NCBI RefSeq assembly: GCF_937616625.2
Contig: NC_065571.1
Location: forward strand, 23,138,201 to 23,202,200
Length of the DNA: 64,000 nucleotides
DNA from: Mercurialis annua
Taxonomy: Eukaryota; Streptophyta; Magnoliopsida; Malpighiales; Euphorbiaceae
Direction of reading: 5' to 3'
This document shows positions 38,941-49,437 of the stretch, piece by piece (position 1 is the first letter of the stretch; every line of letters begins with the position of its first letter). A model generated the notes under the pieces. That model was not told where the DNA came from, made no database searches, and was given only the letters and a program-made list of their open reading frames with translations. The position numbers and the translations under genes were made by a program.

Positions 38941-40140
38941 GAACAAAGGATCACTTTACCCCCTCATCTTGGCACAAAGTATCAAAAACGTCCAAATTGA
39001 GATAACCGGATCACTTTTACCCTGAACTTGTCAGAACCGGTACAAAAACACCCCTTATGCTGACGTGGCACCTAATTGGAGAGTGGGTTACTAATTAAAC
39101 CTAATTCACTCTAATTAATCACTTTTAAACACTAATTAATAACAATTAAATTCTAATTAATCTAAGGGCCTTTTTTAACTTTTTTCAACTTCTTTTTTTA
39201 ATTTTTTTTATTCCGGCGAGCCTCCTCGCCGGAAAACAGGAGCTGCTGCTCCTCTTCTCAGAGGAGCAACAGCTCTTCAGAAATTTGCTCTGCTCCTCAA
39301 GGAGCGGATATGACCCATCTGGGTCTGTTCATCTTCTTCAAGGAAAAAGATGAACAGACCCAGATGGGTTTGTTCATAACTTCCATTAGGAAGTGAAGAA
39401 AATTTAATTTTCTTCACTTCCTAATGGAAGTGAAGAGGAAGAGACCCATCTGGGTCTCTTTCGTCAAAGTGACGAAGAGACCCAAGTGGGTCTCTTTATC
39501 ACTTCCTAATGGAAGTGGACACTTCCATTAGGAAGTGATGAAGAGAACCAGATCTGGTTCTCTTCGTCACTTCCGAAGAGAACCAGATCTGGTTCTCTTC
39601 GTCACTTCCTAATGGAAGTGAATTCCACTTCCATTAGGAAGTGATGAAGAGACCCAGATGGGTCTCTTCTTCACTTCCATTAAGGAAGTGAAGAAATCCT
39701 TCACTTCCTTAATGGAAGTGATGAACAGATCCACAGGTCGTCAAGAACAGACCCGTGGGTCTGTTCTTTAATTTTTTTTTTAATTAAATTATAAAAAGTT
39801 AGGGGTTAATTTGTTATATATGTATAATTTAAAGGGTTAATTTGCTATTTTAAGTTCTTGATTAGAGGGACTAAATTGTTTGTTTTAATTATTAGGTATT
39901 AATTTAAAATGGTTTAAAAAGAATTAGGACCATTTTAAACCTTTTTATATCAAAAATCACCTTAAGAAACCGAAAACAACTTTGAAAACCGGAGAGTGTA
40001 TCTCACTCTCTTAAGTGAGAGTGGGGAGGGGGGTTTTGTACCAAATTTGACAAGTTCAGGGTAAAAGTGACCCCATTTTGCTAATTTTGATGTTTTTGAT
40101 ACTTTGCGCCAAGTTCAGGGGGTAAAGTGATCCTTTGTTC
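38941..40140. mobile_element. Non-autonomous Mutator-like element inside LTR1
   Basis: A 1200-bp insertion flanked by a perfect 10-bp duplication GTTTTCAAAT (38931-38940 and 40141-40150). LTR3 has a single GTTTTCAAAT at 56222-56231, the empty site. Inverted ends begin GAACAAAGGATCACTTTACC and match over roughly 115 bp with about 15 percent mismatch. Each end holds two related subunits about 65 bp apart (GGATCACTTTACCCCC, then GGATCACTTTTACCC). No transposase reading frame. Long ends and a 9-11-bp duplication are the Mutator-like signature; the palindromic interior also resembles foldback elements. Confidence 0.75.
39213..39766. repeat. Dense palindrome array in the LTR1 Mutator-like element
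   Basis: Consecutive inverted repeats with little spacer: CCGGCGAG...CTCGCCGG at 39213-39232; a 53-bp hairpin 39379-39431 with 25-bp arms around TTA; two 18-bp arms at 39500-39517 and 39520-39537; a perfect 26-bp palindrome at 39540-39565, repeated at 39575-39600; and GAACAGACCC/GGGTCTGTTC at 39745-39766. ACTTCCATTAGGAAGT and GAGACCCA-GGGTCTC units recur in both orientations, so longer-range pairing is also possible. Confidence 0.9.
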
Positions 40141-40306
40141 GTTTTCAAATACTTGTGAAAAGAGACTGAGACCTTTTATGTTTTCAAAACGAAAAAAGTT
40201 TTTACTGTTTTTCCTAGGCTTGCTACGGGTTTCGGAACAACCATTCCCATTCCCTAGCGCCGGTCTCGATATGAGTTTCTAGGCGGAAATCGGGTCGTGA
40301 CAATGT

Positions 40307-40318
40307 TGGTATCATAGC
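40307..40318 (+). promoter_or_regulatory. Primer binding site, internal region 1
   Basis: TGGTATCATAGC begins 4 bases after the LTR1 end. It differs by one base from the initiator tRNA-Met site that internal region 2 keeps intact. Confidence 0.85.
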
Positions 40319-40608
40319 AATGTTGTAGAACTGGAATGTCTACAATAACATTGCCGATACTCGAATATTAGAGTCTAAGGAACTACTACAGCAGTAGGAT
40401 TTGAGTCATGTCCTTGATATGTCATCATTTAATTGAGAAATATTCAGCTTTTCCTTAGGTTGTGAATTTAGAATGTGTCTGATATGAGTTATATATTGTG
40501 ATACGCATGAGCACGTGAGGTGTGACCATTGAGATGGTTATATGCGTTCATGTTGGATTTGTATTTGTTGTTCTTCGTTTGATTGCAGTGTGGTTTGATT
40601 TGGTTAGG
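40319..40608 (+). other. Leader of internal region 1
   Basis: About 290 bp between the primer binding site and the gag start. No conserved reading frame. An in-frame ATG at 40522 adds a hydrophobic stretch that I consider leader. Confidence 0.7.
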
Positions 40609-41007
40609 ATGGCTGACCAAAGGCAAACTCGTTGTCGAGCTGCGATGATACGAGATGCACCTGAAGAGGCTCATAATGAGTCGTCTGTGCATATAGGGCA
40701 ACATGAACCGGCCAACGTAGCAGGTAGAGGCCGTGGGCGTGGTAGACCTAGAGGTAGAGCTAGAGGTCAAGCTGTGAAGGAACAGGAACCAGTTCAGGCT
40801 CCTGGGATGCCACAACAACCTAACGCGCCAGGCTTTGACTTTAATCAGTTCTTAGCTGGAGTTGCAGCTATGCAAGCTAACCAAGTGGAGAATCAGGCTA
40901 TGCATAGGGAGCAACTATTGCAACAACAACAGCGTGTTGGTGCAAATGTCGATAGAGACAGTGTTTTGGCTTATATGCGGCTCAAACCAACAGAATTTGA
41001 TACTTGA
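40609..41007 (+). pseudogene. gag: Chromovirus gag, N-terminal part (copy 1)
   Basis: Starts at the ATG at 40609 (MADQRQTRCRAAMIRDAP). It has an arginine/glycine-rich tract (GRGRGRPRGRARGQ), a glutamine-rich stretch and then LAYMRLKPTEFD, the conserved entry to the gypsy gag domain. It ends at TGA 41005-41007. The gag sequence continues in another frame as EEVERNARRLQ, and a short family segment between FD and the EEVER block is missing, so a small deletion with a frame shift is the likely cause. The second copy at 49039-49437 has the same break. Confidence 0.9.
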
Positions 41008-42250
41008 GGAAGTTGAGCGTAATGCTAGACGTTTGCAGACTGACGAGAGACAGTCAATCTTGTTAGTTGAAATGTCAATGAAAGGACCAGCAAAAGATTG
41101 GTTTCGGCGTATAACTCAACCTACGATGAATCAAATGACCTGGGCAGAGTTTGTTAATCTGTACAGAGAATTTGATCTGCCATTTTCTGTGACCGAGAGT
41201 TATCGAGATCAATTGCTGAATTTGAGAAGAGGAAATAGGTCAGTGCAAGAATATGTGACAGAGTTCACTAGGTTGGGAAGATTTGCACCTGATTTGATGG
41301 CTGATCCAGCAAGGGAGAATGCGAGTTTTATTAAGGGTTTAGGACCCGAGTTTATTAGCCTTGTTTCTGATGTGAACCGAGATTTGATCCAGCTGATAGA
41401 CAGTGCACGTCAGATGGAGACATCGTTGGTACAGTTTGGCAGAATTGTAAATTCTACTGCACCAGTGTCGACAAGGAGTGATCAAGTTGGTGCGACAGCC
41501 AATACACAAATGTGGTTTAATCCAAGTGGTTTTACTGGACCGCGACGTAAAAATTTTAAAGGGAAGAGTAATAAGCGTTTCAATACCCCTGGAGCTAGTT
41601 CAAGTGGATGTAGCTCAGGAAGTTCTGGAGTTTTAACTCCATATTGCCAGAATTGTCGGAGGAGACACTATGGAGTGTGTCATCTTGCTCCAGGAGCGTG
41701 CTTTGTTTGTGGCCAACCAGGCCATTATGCAAGACAGTGTCCGATGTCAGGAGCACAAGGGTCTGCTGCCAGTGTTGCTCAACCTTTTCAGCAGCAGCGG
41801 AGACCTATGTTTCCGGCAGCATCTGAGCAAGGTCAAACTAGTAGTACATTTACTAGTCAGAGAGGAAGAGGTTTTGGTAATAATCGAGGGGGAGGAAGAA
41901 ATGGTGGAGGAAGAGGTACTGGTCAGTACTCTCAAGCGGAGGGGAGTCAAGCCAGGGTGTTTGCACTAAACCCACAAGAGGCTCAAGCCTCTAATGCAGT
42001 TGTGCAAGGTATTTTTACTATAGCTTCTATGGATTCTTTAGTATTATTTGATCCGGGTGAAACACATTCATTTGTTTCACCGAGTTTTGCGATTAAGATG
42101 GGAAAGCAACCCGCTTACTTGCAAAATCCATTATCAGTAGCCACGCCAATGGGTGAAAGTATGGATGTGTACATAGTTTATTCGTCTTGTCCTGTGAATG
42201 TTCAAGGAGTTGCTTGCCGATCTAATTTTGCTAGAAGTACTAGCATTTGA
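41008..42250 (+). pseudogene. Chromovirus gag C-part, zinc knuckle and protease (copy 1)
   Basis: In the frame opened at 40862. It has EEVERNARRLQTDERQ, a Retrotrans_gag-like helical domain (FSVTESYRDQLLNLRRG, VQEYVTEFTRLGRFAPDL), a Gly/Ser/Arg linker and CQNC...CFVCGQPGHYARQC, the CCHC knuckle at about residues 280-293 of that frame. The protease active site reads LFDPGETHSF (D at 42050), where the family normally has D-S/T-G-A. The frame ends at TGA 42248-42250 and homology moves to another frame near 42195-42245. The DPG change alone should inactivate the protease (inference). Confidence 0.9.
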
Positions 42251-42575
42251 TGTTATATTAGGTATGGATTGGTTAGCTCGACATTATGCGAGTGTGGATT
42301 GTCGCGAGAAGTTAGTGACATTCAATACCCCTGGAATTGAGGTGGTTTCACTTCAAAGTGAAAAATTAAAATCCACTGCTAGCATAATCTCAGCTATGAA
42401 AGCTCAACGAATGGTGAGAAAAAGATGTCAAGCATTCTTGGCTATTGTGCTGGATACAGAGAAAGCTCAAGGAACTGTACAGAATGTACCGGTGGTAATG
42501 GAGTATCAAGATGTTTTTCCAGACGAATTACCGGGATTACCACCAGATAGGGAGATAGAGCCTGTATTTAGTTAG
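42198..42575 (+). pseudogene. Chromovirus protease C-part and linker to RT (copy 1)
   Basis: Shifted frame carrying ELLADLILLEVLAFDVILGM and DWLARHYASVDC, the second conserved half of the gypsy protease, then the linker VVMEYQDVFPDELPGLPPDR that leads into the reverse transcriptase. Ends at TAG 42573-42575, after which homology ([14 protein letters not shown]) continues in the pol frame, so a second indel lies at about 42565-42578. Confidence 0.9.
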
Positions 42576-45400
42576 CTCCTGGTACCAAACCGATATCAAT
42601 ACCTCCTTATCGGATGGCGCCAGTAGAGTTAAAGGAACTAAAAGATCAACTAGAGGAACTACTTAATTGTGGTTTTATCAGACCAAGTGTTTCACCATGG
42701 GGAGCACCGGTTTTATTTGTTAAAAAGAAGGACGGATCATTTCGGCTCTGTATAGATTACAGACAGTTGAACAAAGTTACAATCAAGAACAAGTACCCAT
42801 TGCCAAGAATTGATGATTTGTTCGATCAACTGCAAGGAACAAGGTACGTTTCTAAGATTGACTTGCGATCAGGATACCATCAGTTAAAGATCCGAGAGGA
42901 TGATGTTTCGAAAACTGTTTTTAGGACTCGGTATGGTCACTACGAGTTCCTAGTTATGTCATTTGGATTGACGAACGCACCAGCGGCTTTCATGGATTTG
43001 ATGAATAGGATATTCAAACCATTCTTGGATCAGTTTGTAATTGTTTTCATTGATGATATTTTGATCTACTCGCGTAGGGAGGAGGAGCATGCACATCATT
43101 TGCGCATAGTTCTTCAGATATTGAGGGAGCATCAATTGTACGCCAAATTTTCAAAGTATGAATTTTGGTTAGAAGAAGTGGCATTTTTGGGACATGTTGT
43201 GTCTCAAAGTGGAATCAAAGTAGATACAAAGAAGATTGAAGCGGTTGTGGAATGGAAACGACCAACTTCGGTGACTGAAATTCGTAGTTTCCTTGGTTTA
43301 GCAGGATACTACAGAAGATTTGTGCAAGATTTCTCAAAAATCTCTGCGCCATTGACGAAGTTAACTCAGAAGAATGCAAAGTACGAATGGACAGAAAAAT
43401 GCGATAACAGTTTTCAGAAACTGAAGGAGTGTATAACGCCAGCTCCAGTGTTAGCATTACCGAAAGGTATTGAAGGATTCACTGTTTACTGTGATGCTTC
43501 AAGGGTTGGTTTAGGATGTGTTTTAATGCAACATGGACGAGTAATAGCTTACGCTTCTCGCCAACTGAAAAAGCATGAAGTAAACTATCCTACTCATGAC
43601 CTGGAATTAGCAGCAGTAATTTTTGCATTGAAAATCTGGAGACATTACTTGTACGGTGCAACGTGCGAGATATTCACGGATCATAAAAGTTTGAGGTATA
43701 TCTTTGATCAACGTGAATTGAATCTCAGACAGAGGAGGTGGCTAGAGTTGCTTAAGGACTATGATTGCACTATACAGTATCATCCGGGTAAAGCCAATAT
43801 GGTGGTTGATGCGCTAAGCAGGAAGTGTGCAGGAAGTTTAGCACACGTTACAACAGAGTGGCGAAGGCCATTGATCAAAGAGATCTATACGATGTTCAGT
43901 CAGAACATCAGATTTGAAGTTTCTTATCTTGGAAGCTTGATAGCCCAATTAAGTGTGCGACCAACTCTAATCGACAGGATTAGGGAGCTACAAGGTGAAG
44001 ATCCTCAACTAAAGCGTGTAATGGATGAAGTAGAGAAAGGAAAGTGTCAAGACTTCAGTGTTATTAACGGAACACTGAAGTATGGTACCAGATTGTGTGT
44101 ACTAGATGTTGAAAATTTAAGGCAAAAGATCATGGAAGAGACCCATGGATCAACTTATAGTATTCATCCGGGTTCTACCAAGATGTATAGAGATATTAAG
44201 GAGATGTACTGGTGGAACGGAATGAAGCGAGATATAGCAGAATTTGTAGCAAGCTGTCCAGTGTGTCAGCAAGTTAAGCTTGAACACCAAAGGCCATATG
44301 GATTTTTACAACCCCTACCCATACCAGAGTGGAAGTGGGAGAGGATTACAATGGACTTTGTGGTAGGATTGCCTAAGACGCAGAAAGGTTTTGATTCTAT
44401 ATGGGTTATAGTGGATCGTCTGACGAAGTCGGCCCACTTTGCACCTATTAAGATATCATATACCGCGGCGAAATTGGCACAAGTATATATTGACAAGATA
44501 GTCAGTTTACATGGAATTCCTGTGTCAATAGTTTCAGATAGAGGTTCAGTATTTACCTCTAGATTTTGGGGAAGTTTGCAAGAAGCGATGGGAACGCGGC
44601 TAGATTTTAGTACCGCATTTCATCCGTAAACTGATGGACAGTCTGAAAGGACTATTCAGACCATGGAAGATATGCTTCGACTGTGTGTACTGGATTTTGG
44701 AGGTAGTTGGGATGTGTATTTTCCATTAGTAGAGTTCTCATACAACAACATCTATCATTCCAGTATCGAAATGGCTCCATATGAGGCATTATACGGTCGT
44801 AAGTGTCGATCTCCTATCTGTTGGGAGGAAGTAGGAGAAAGAAAATTGACAGGAGCAGAGATAATCCAAATTACCTCATAGAAGGTACCATTAATTAAGC
44901 AGCGGTTGGAAACTGCTTTTAGTCGCCAGAAAAGTTATGCGGATCCAAAGAGAAAAGAGATAGAGTTTCAAGTTGGTGACTATGTCTTTCTAAAAGTATC
45001 ACCAATGAAGGGTGTTATTCGTTTTGGAAAGAGAGGCAAGTTATCTCCAAGATATGTGGGACCATATGAGATTATAGAACGCATCGGAGCGGTAGCATAC
45101 AAATTAGATCTACCGCCAGACATGTCACAAGTTCATCCGGTGTTTCACATATCGATGCTGCAAAAATATATCGCAGATCCTTCTCATGTGATTCAACCAC
45201 AAGCTGTGGAGGTTAACGAGGAACTTTCTTACGAGGAGCAGCCTGTTGAGATAGTGGATACTCAACTGCGAAAACTTCGTACTAAAGAGATTCCTATGGT
45301 GAAAGTGCTGTGGAGAAATCATTCTGTAGAAGAGTGTACGTGGGAGACGGAGGCAGATATGCGTCAGCGCTATCCTTACCTATTTTTACAAGGTACGTAG
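42576..45400 (+). pseudogene. pol: Chromovirus RT, RNase H, integrase and chromodomain (copy 1)
   Basis: One frame with two stops. Residues counted from 42614: RT with [29 protein letters not shown] and an intact FIDD box (145-148); RNase H with [10 protein letters not shown] and FTDHKSL; integrase zinc domain (CPVCQQVK). The integrase triad is D581, D642 and E678 with 35-residue spacing, but TAA at 44627-44629 stops the frame between the last two. TAG at 44879-44881 is a second stop, before SRQKSYADPKRKEIEF. The tail (KVLWRNHSVEECTWETEADM) is chromodomain-like, the part that in this group directs integration to heterochromatin. The catalytic residues are preserved despite the breaks, so the loss is fairly recent. 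Confidence 0.93.
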
Positions 45401-45431
45401 TTCTTATTGAAATTCGAGGATGAATTTTAAT

Positions 45432-45444
45432 AAGGTGGGGAGAA
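45432..45444 (+). promoter_or_regulatory. Polypurine tract before LTR2
   Basis: AAGGTGGGGAGAA lies immediately before TGTAATACCCC. The same tract at 53862-53874 precedes LTR3. It lies about 30 bp after the pol stop codon. Confidence 0.85.
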
Positions 45445-47376
45445 TGTAATACCCCGTAAAATTAAAGGATTAAATTATTCCACGTATGGAATAATTTATA
45501 GGACCGGGAGAACGTAAATTAAATTTAAGGATAAATTTAATTTATAGTATCTCCGGAAATATAAAATAGTTATAGAAGTTAAAATATAAAATTTGGATAT
45601 TTATATTTTAACTAACGGGGATTAAGAAATGCTTATAAATTAAAATAGGATAATTTATAAGTTCCGTGTGAATATTTTTGGAGTCAATATTCACGAAATA
45701 TTTTTAGAAAGTTACCCATAAAATTTTATAGAATTTGGAGATAGAAATTTTATTAAGTGGGTCTAATTTAGCCCTAATAAATCTTTAATGATTTATTAAA
45801 AATAAAATATAAGTCCCGTGAGAATAAAAATTACGTTTTTATTCTAATTATGAATTATGGAATTCGTGGTTAAAATTTCATAAAATTTGGAGTTCGTTGT
45901 CCGTTTTAGTTACGGACGAATATTTAAGAATTTGGGTTAAAGTAACGCGTGAATACCTAGGGACTAGTTTGACATTTTGCCAAACTATATATATCTATTT
46001 GAATTCAAAAGAATTCATTGCAACAAAAACCTAAAACATTAGGTTATAAGCTTCAGAGAACGGCGATTGCGACGGCGACGGTAGGTTCGACGGTTTCGAT
46101 CCAATTTCTCGTTTCTAACTCAAATTTCTTCGGTAATCCATTAATAATCGAAGTTATAAACGTTATTTTGAATTTGGATATATAGAAAATGGATTATATT
46201 CGAATATATAACGGCTACCGTATCGAATCGAATGTATACGTAATGATTTTACGTTCCAATAGTGAAAATGGATAGATTGGTATTTGTATATGCTTTTTGG
46301 ATCGAAAAATGGGTATAGCTCGACGGAAATTGGCCCGGGAACGGAGTTCCCGTGGCTGTGCGGCACAACCACTGTGTGGCGCACAGTGACTGTGCGGACG
46401 CACAGCCAGGAGAGTAGAGGGTGACCGAGAACTGTTTTGTGGATAACGGTTTTGTGAGTTCGCATATTTACTTTTGAATATTGATGCCAAAACATTTATA
46501 ACTAAAAATGTGTTTGAAATTGCATTGCATAGAGTCGATTTGAAACCAATATATAGATCCACTGGAACGTGCTATCTATTGGGCAACAATAGAACTGTGT
46601 GATCACTGGTCTTAATAAAACATTTCATTGCATACTAGTTGGGTTCTTTGGCCAGATGCTTGCAAAGCGGCCTAGACCTAACAGGTTATCCTGGGGAGCC
46701 AGTAATTCAATTTACGGCCCAGCAAACCTTACACAGAGATAAGATGATTGTGATAACGTAAGTTCACATTTCATCCTGTGTTAAACAAGAGAGCACGAAC
46801 TGTGACATTAATCACTGTTAACCGAATGGGGTTTCTCTTAGGGTTTCATTTGGATCAGTTATTTGGCTGCACAAAGTGTGTTTACATGCGATTTGTGCTT
46901 TTATTAATATGCTTGAGTAACTATGTGAATTCACTCATATTTGACCCCGTTGATTTCCCTTTTCACAGGTAAATGATATTTTGACGTGACAAGACTTCCA
47001 ATTCTTTCTCTGGAAGTTGTAACTAAATAAAGGTCACTCTAGAGCTGCAGTGTAGTTCTAGCTCCGAACAGTAGTTCAATTGTAAATGCTTTAACTCTGA
47101 TATGGAACTAATGTCAGTATCATTTTGGGACAAAAGCATGTTTTTATAAAAAGGGCTTTTGCCAGTTGTTTATAAGAAACTGGGTTTTGATAAAAGTTTT
47201 GTGAGTAATTATTTGGCATGCTTAAACCGGTTATCTAATATGATTACTGGTTTGTACCGCTGGCATTGTTTTCGGACAGGGTTGTGTCAAGATGTGTATA
47301 GTATACACTTATTACCCTAAGTCCAGTAATGCAATTGTATGGTTTTGATTACACGTTTATCTGAAGGTTTTCAAAT

Positions 47377-48570
47377 GAACAAAGGATCACTTTACCCCCT
47401 CATCTTGGCACAAAGTATCAAAAACGTCCAAATTGAGATAACCGGATCACTTTTACCCTGAACTTGTCAAAACCGGTACAAAAACACCCCTTATGCTGAC
47501 GTGGCACTTAATTGGAGAGTGGGTTACTAATTAAACCTAATTCACTCTAATTAATCACTTTTAAACACTAATTAATAACAGTTAAATTGTAATTAATCTA
47601 AGGGCCTTTTTTAACTTTTTTCAACTTCTTTTTTTAATTTTTTTTATTCCGGCGAGCCTCCTCGCCGGAAAACAGGAGCTGCTGCTCCTCTTCTCAGAGG
47701 AGCAACAGCTCTTCAGAAATTTGCTCTGCTCCTCGAGGAGCGGATATGACCCATCTGGGTCTGTTCATCTTCTTCAAGGAAAAAGATGAACATATGGGTC
47801 TGTTCATAACTTCCATTAGGAAGTGAAGAAAATTTAATTTTCTTCACTTCCTAATGGAAGTGAAGAGGAAGAGACCCATCTGGGTCTCTTTCGTCAAAGT
47901 GACGAAGAGACCCAAGTGGGTCTCTTTATCACTTCCTAATGGAAGTGGACACTTCCATTAGGAAGTGATGAAGAGAACCAGATCTGGTTCTCTTCGTCAC
48001 TTCCGAAGAGAACCAGATCTGGTTCTCTTCGTCACTTCCTAATGGAAGTGAATTCCACTTCCATTAGGAAGTGATGAAGAGACCCAGATGGGTCTCTTCT
48101 TCACTTCCATTAAGGAAGTGAAGAAATCCTTCACTTCCTTAATGGAAGTGATGAACAGATCCACAGGTCGTCAAGAACAGACCCGTGGGTCTGTTCTTTA
48201 ATTTTTTTTTTAATTAAATTATAAAAAGTTAGGGGTTAATTTGTTATATATGTATAATTTAAAGGGTTAATTTGCTATTTTAAGTTCTTGATTAGAGGGA
48301 CTAAATTGTTTGTTTTAATTATTAGGTATTAATTTAAAATGGTTTAAAAAGAATTAGGACCATTTTAAACCTTTTTATATCAAAAATCACCTTAAGAAAC
48401 CGAAAACAACTTTGAAAACCGGAGAGTGTATCTCACTCTCTTAAGTGAGAGTGGGGAGGGGGGTTTTGTACCAAATTTGACAAGTTCAGGGTAAAAGTGA
48501 CCCCATTTTGCTAATTTTGACGTTTTTAATACTTTGCGCCAAGTTCAGGGGGTAAAGTGATCCTTTGTTC
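47377..48570. mobile_element. Non-autonomous Mutator-like element inside LTR2
   Basis: 1194 bp at the same position as in LTR1, flanked by GTTTTCAAAT at 47367-47376 and 48571-48580. It has the same ends and the same palindrome array as the LTR1 copy, with a few substitutions and a 6-bp loss near 47790. It is a copy made by the LTR duplication and not a second insertion. Confidence 0.8.
47649..48196. repeat. Dense palindrome array in the LTR2 Mutator-like element
   Basis: Collinear with 39213-39766. The main palindromes (TTCCATTAGGAAG pairs, the paired GAACCAGATCTGGTTC repeats, GAACAGACCCGTGGGTCTGT) are intact. One outer hairpin near 47760-47810 is shortened. Confidence 0.9.
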
Positions 48571-48736
48571 GTTTTCAAATACTTGTGAAAAGAGACTGAG
48601 ACCTTTTATGTTTTCAAAACGCAAAAAGTTTTTACTGTTTTTCCTAGGCTTGCTACGGGTTTCGGAACAACCATTCCCATTCCCTAGCGCCGGTCTCGAT
48701 ACGAGTTTCTAGGCGGAAATCGGGTCGTGACAATGT

Positions 48737-48748
48737 TGGTATCAGAGC
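48737..48748 (+). promoter_or_regulatory. Primer binding site, internal region 2
   Basis: TGGTATCAGAGC, an exact match to the plant initiator tRNA-Met site, 4 bases after the LTR2 end. Confidence 0.9.
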
Positions 48749-49038
48749 AATGTTGTAGAACTGGAATGTCTACAGTAACATTGCCGATACTCGAATATTA
48801 GAGTCTAAGGAACTACTACAGCAGTAGGATTTGAGTCATGTCCTTGATATGTCATCATTTAATTGAGAAATATTCAGCTTTTCCTTAGGTTGTGAATTTA
48901 GAATGTGTCTGATATGAGTTCTATATTGTGATACGCATGAGCACGTGAGGTGTGACCATTGAGATGGTTATATGCGTTCATGTTGGATTTGTATTTGTTG
49001 TTCTTCGTTTGATTGCAGTGTGGTTTGATTTGGTTAGG
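48749..49038 (+). other. Leader of internal region 2
   Basis: About 290 bp, nearly identical to 40319-40608. Non-coding; nothing else seen. Confidence 0.7.
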
Positions 49039-49437
49039 ATGGCTGACCAAAGGCAAACTCGTTGTCGAGCTGCGATGATACGAGATGCACCTGAAGAGGC
49101 TCATAATGAGTCGTCTGTGCATATAGGGCAACATGAACCGGCCAACGTAGCAGGTAGAGGCCGTGGGCGTGGTAGACCTAGAGGTAGAGCTAGAGGTCAA
49201 GATGTGAAGGAACAGGAACCAGTTCAGGCTCCTGGGATGCCACAACAACCTAACGCGCCAGGCTTTGACTTTAATCAGTTCTTAGCTGGAGTTGCAGCTA
49301 TGCAAGCTAACCAAGTGGAGAATCAGGCCATGCATAGGGAGCAACTATTGCAACAACAACAGCGTGTTGGTGCAAATGTCGATAGAGACAGTGTTTTGGC
49401 TTATATGCGGCTCAAACCAACAGAATTTGATACTTGA
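49039..49437 (+). pseudogene. gag: Chromovirus gag, N-terminal part (copy 2)
   Basis: Offset by 8430 bp from 40609-41007 and broken at the same place (TGA 49435-49437). The protein differs from copy 1 by one residue, alanine to aspartate after GRARGQ. Confidence 0.9.

Larger units (their letters stand above)
37010..40302 (+). repeat. LTR1 of the chromovirus composite
   Basis: Begins TGTAATACCCCGTAAAATT and ends GGGTCGTGACA, 3293 bp. It contains the Mutator-like insertion 38941-40140, so the LTR itself is about 2.08 kb. Compared with LTR3 it lacks about 450 bp after CGCACAGCCAGGA at about 37970. Most first-kilobase differences among the three LTRs are private to LTR1. Open frames at 37728-38126 (-) are LTR sequence. 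Confidence 0.93.
45445..48732 (+). repeat. LTR2 (middle LTR), apparently chimeric
   Basis: 3288 bp, TGTAATACCCC to GGGTCGTGACA. In the first roughly 0.9 kb it follows LTR3 against LTR1 at about 15 sites (for example ATTCCACGTATGG, GTTACCCATAAAA, TTTAGCCC, AATAATCGAAG) and follows LTR1 against LTR3 at about one. After about 46375 it shares with LTR1 the TGTGTGG variant, the roughly 450-bp deletion, the Mutator-like insertion and at least ten base changes absent from LTR3. TATA box at 45986-45994. It serves as 3' LTR of copy 1 and 5' LTR of copy 2. Confidence 0.93.

Noticed and set aside
40522..40608. An upstream start for chromovirus gag at 40522
   Set aside because: The added hydrophobic residues do not resemble a gag N-terminus. 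The ATG at 40609 begins the conserved MADQRQ segment.
47377..48570. Second independent insertion of the Mutator-like element
   Set aside because: Same position, same duplication and nearly the same sequence as in LTR1. It was copied with the LTR.
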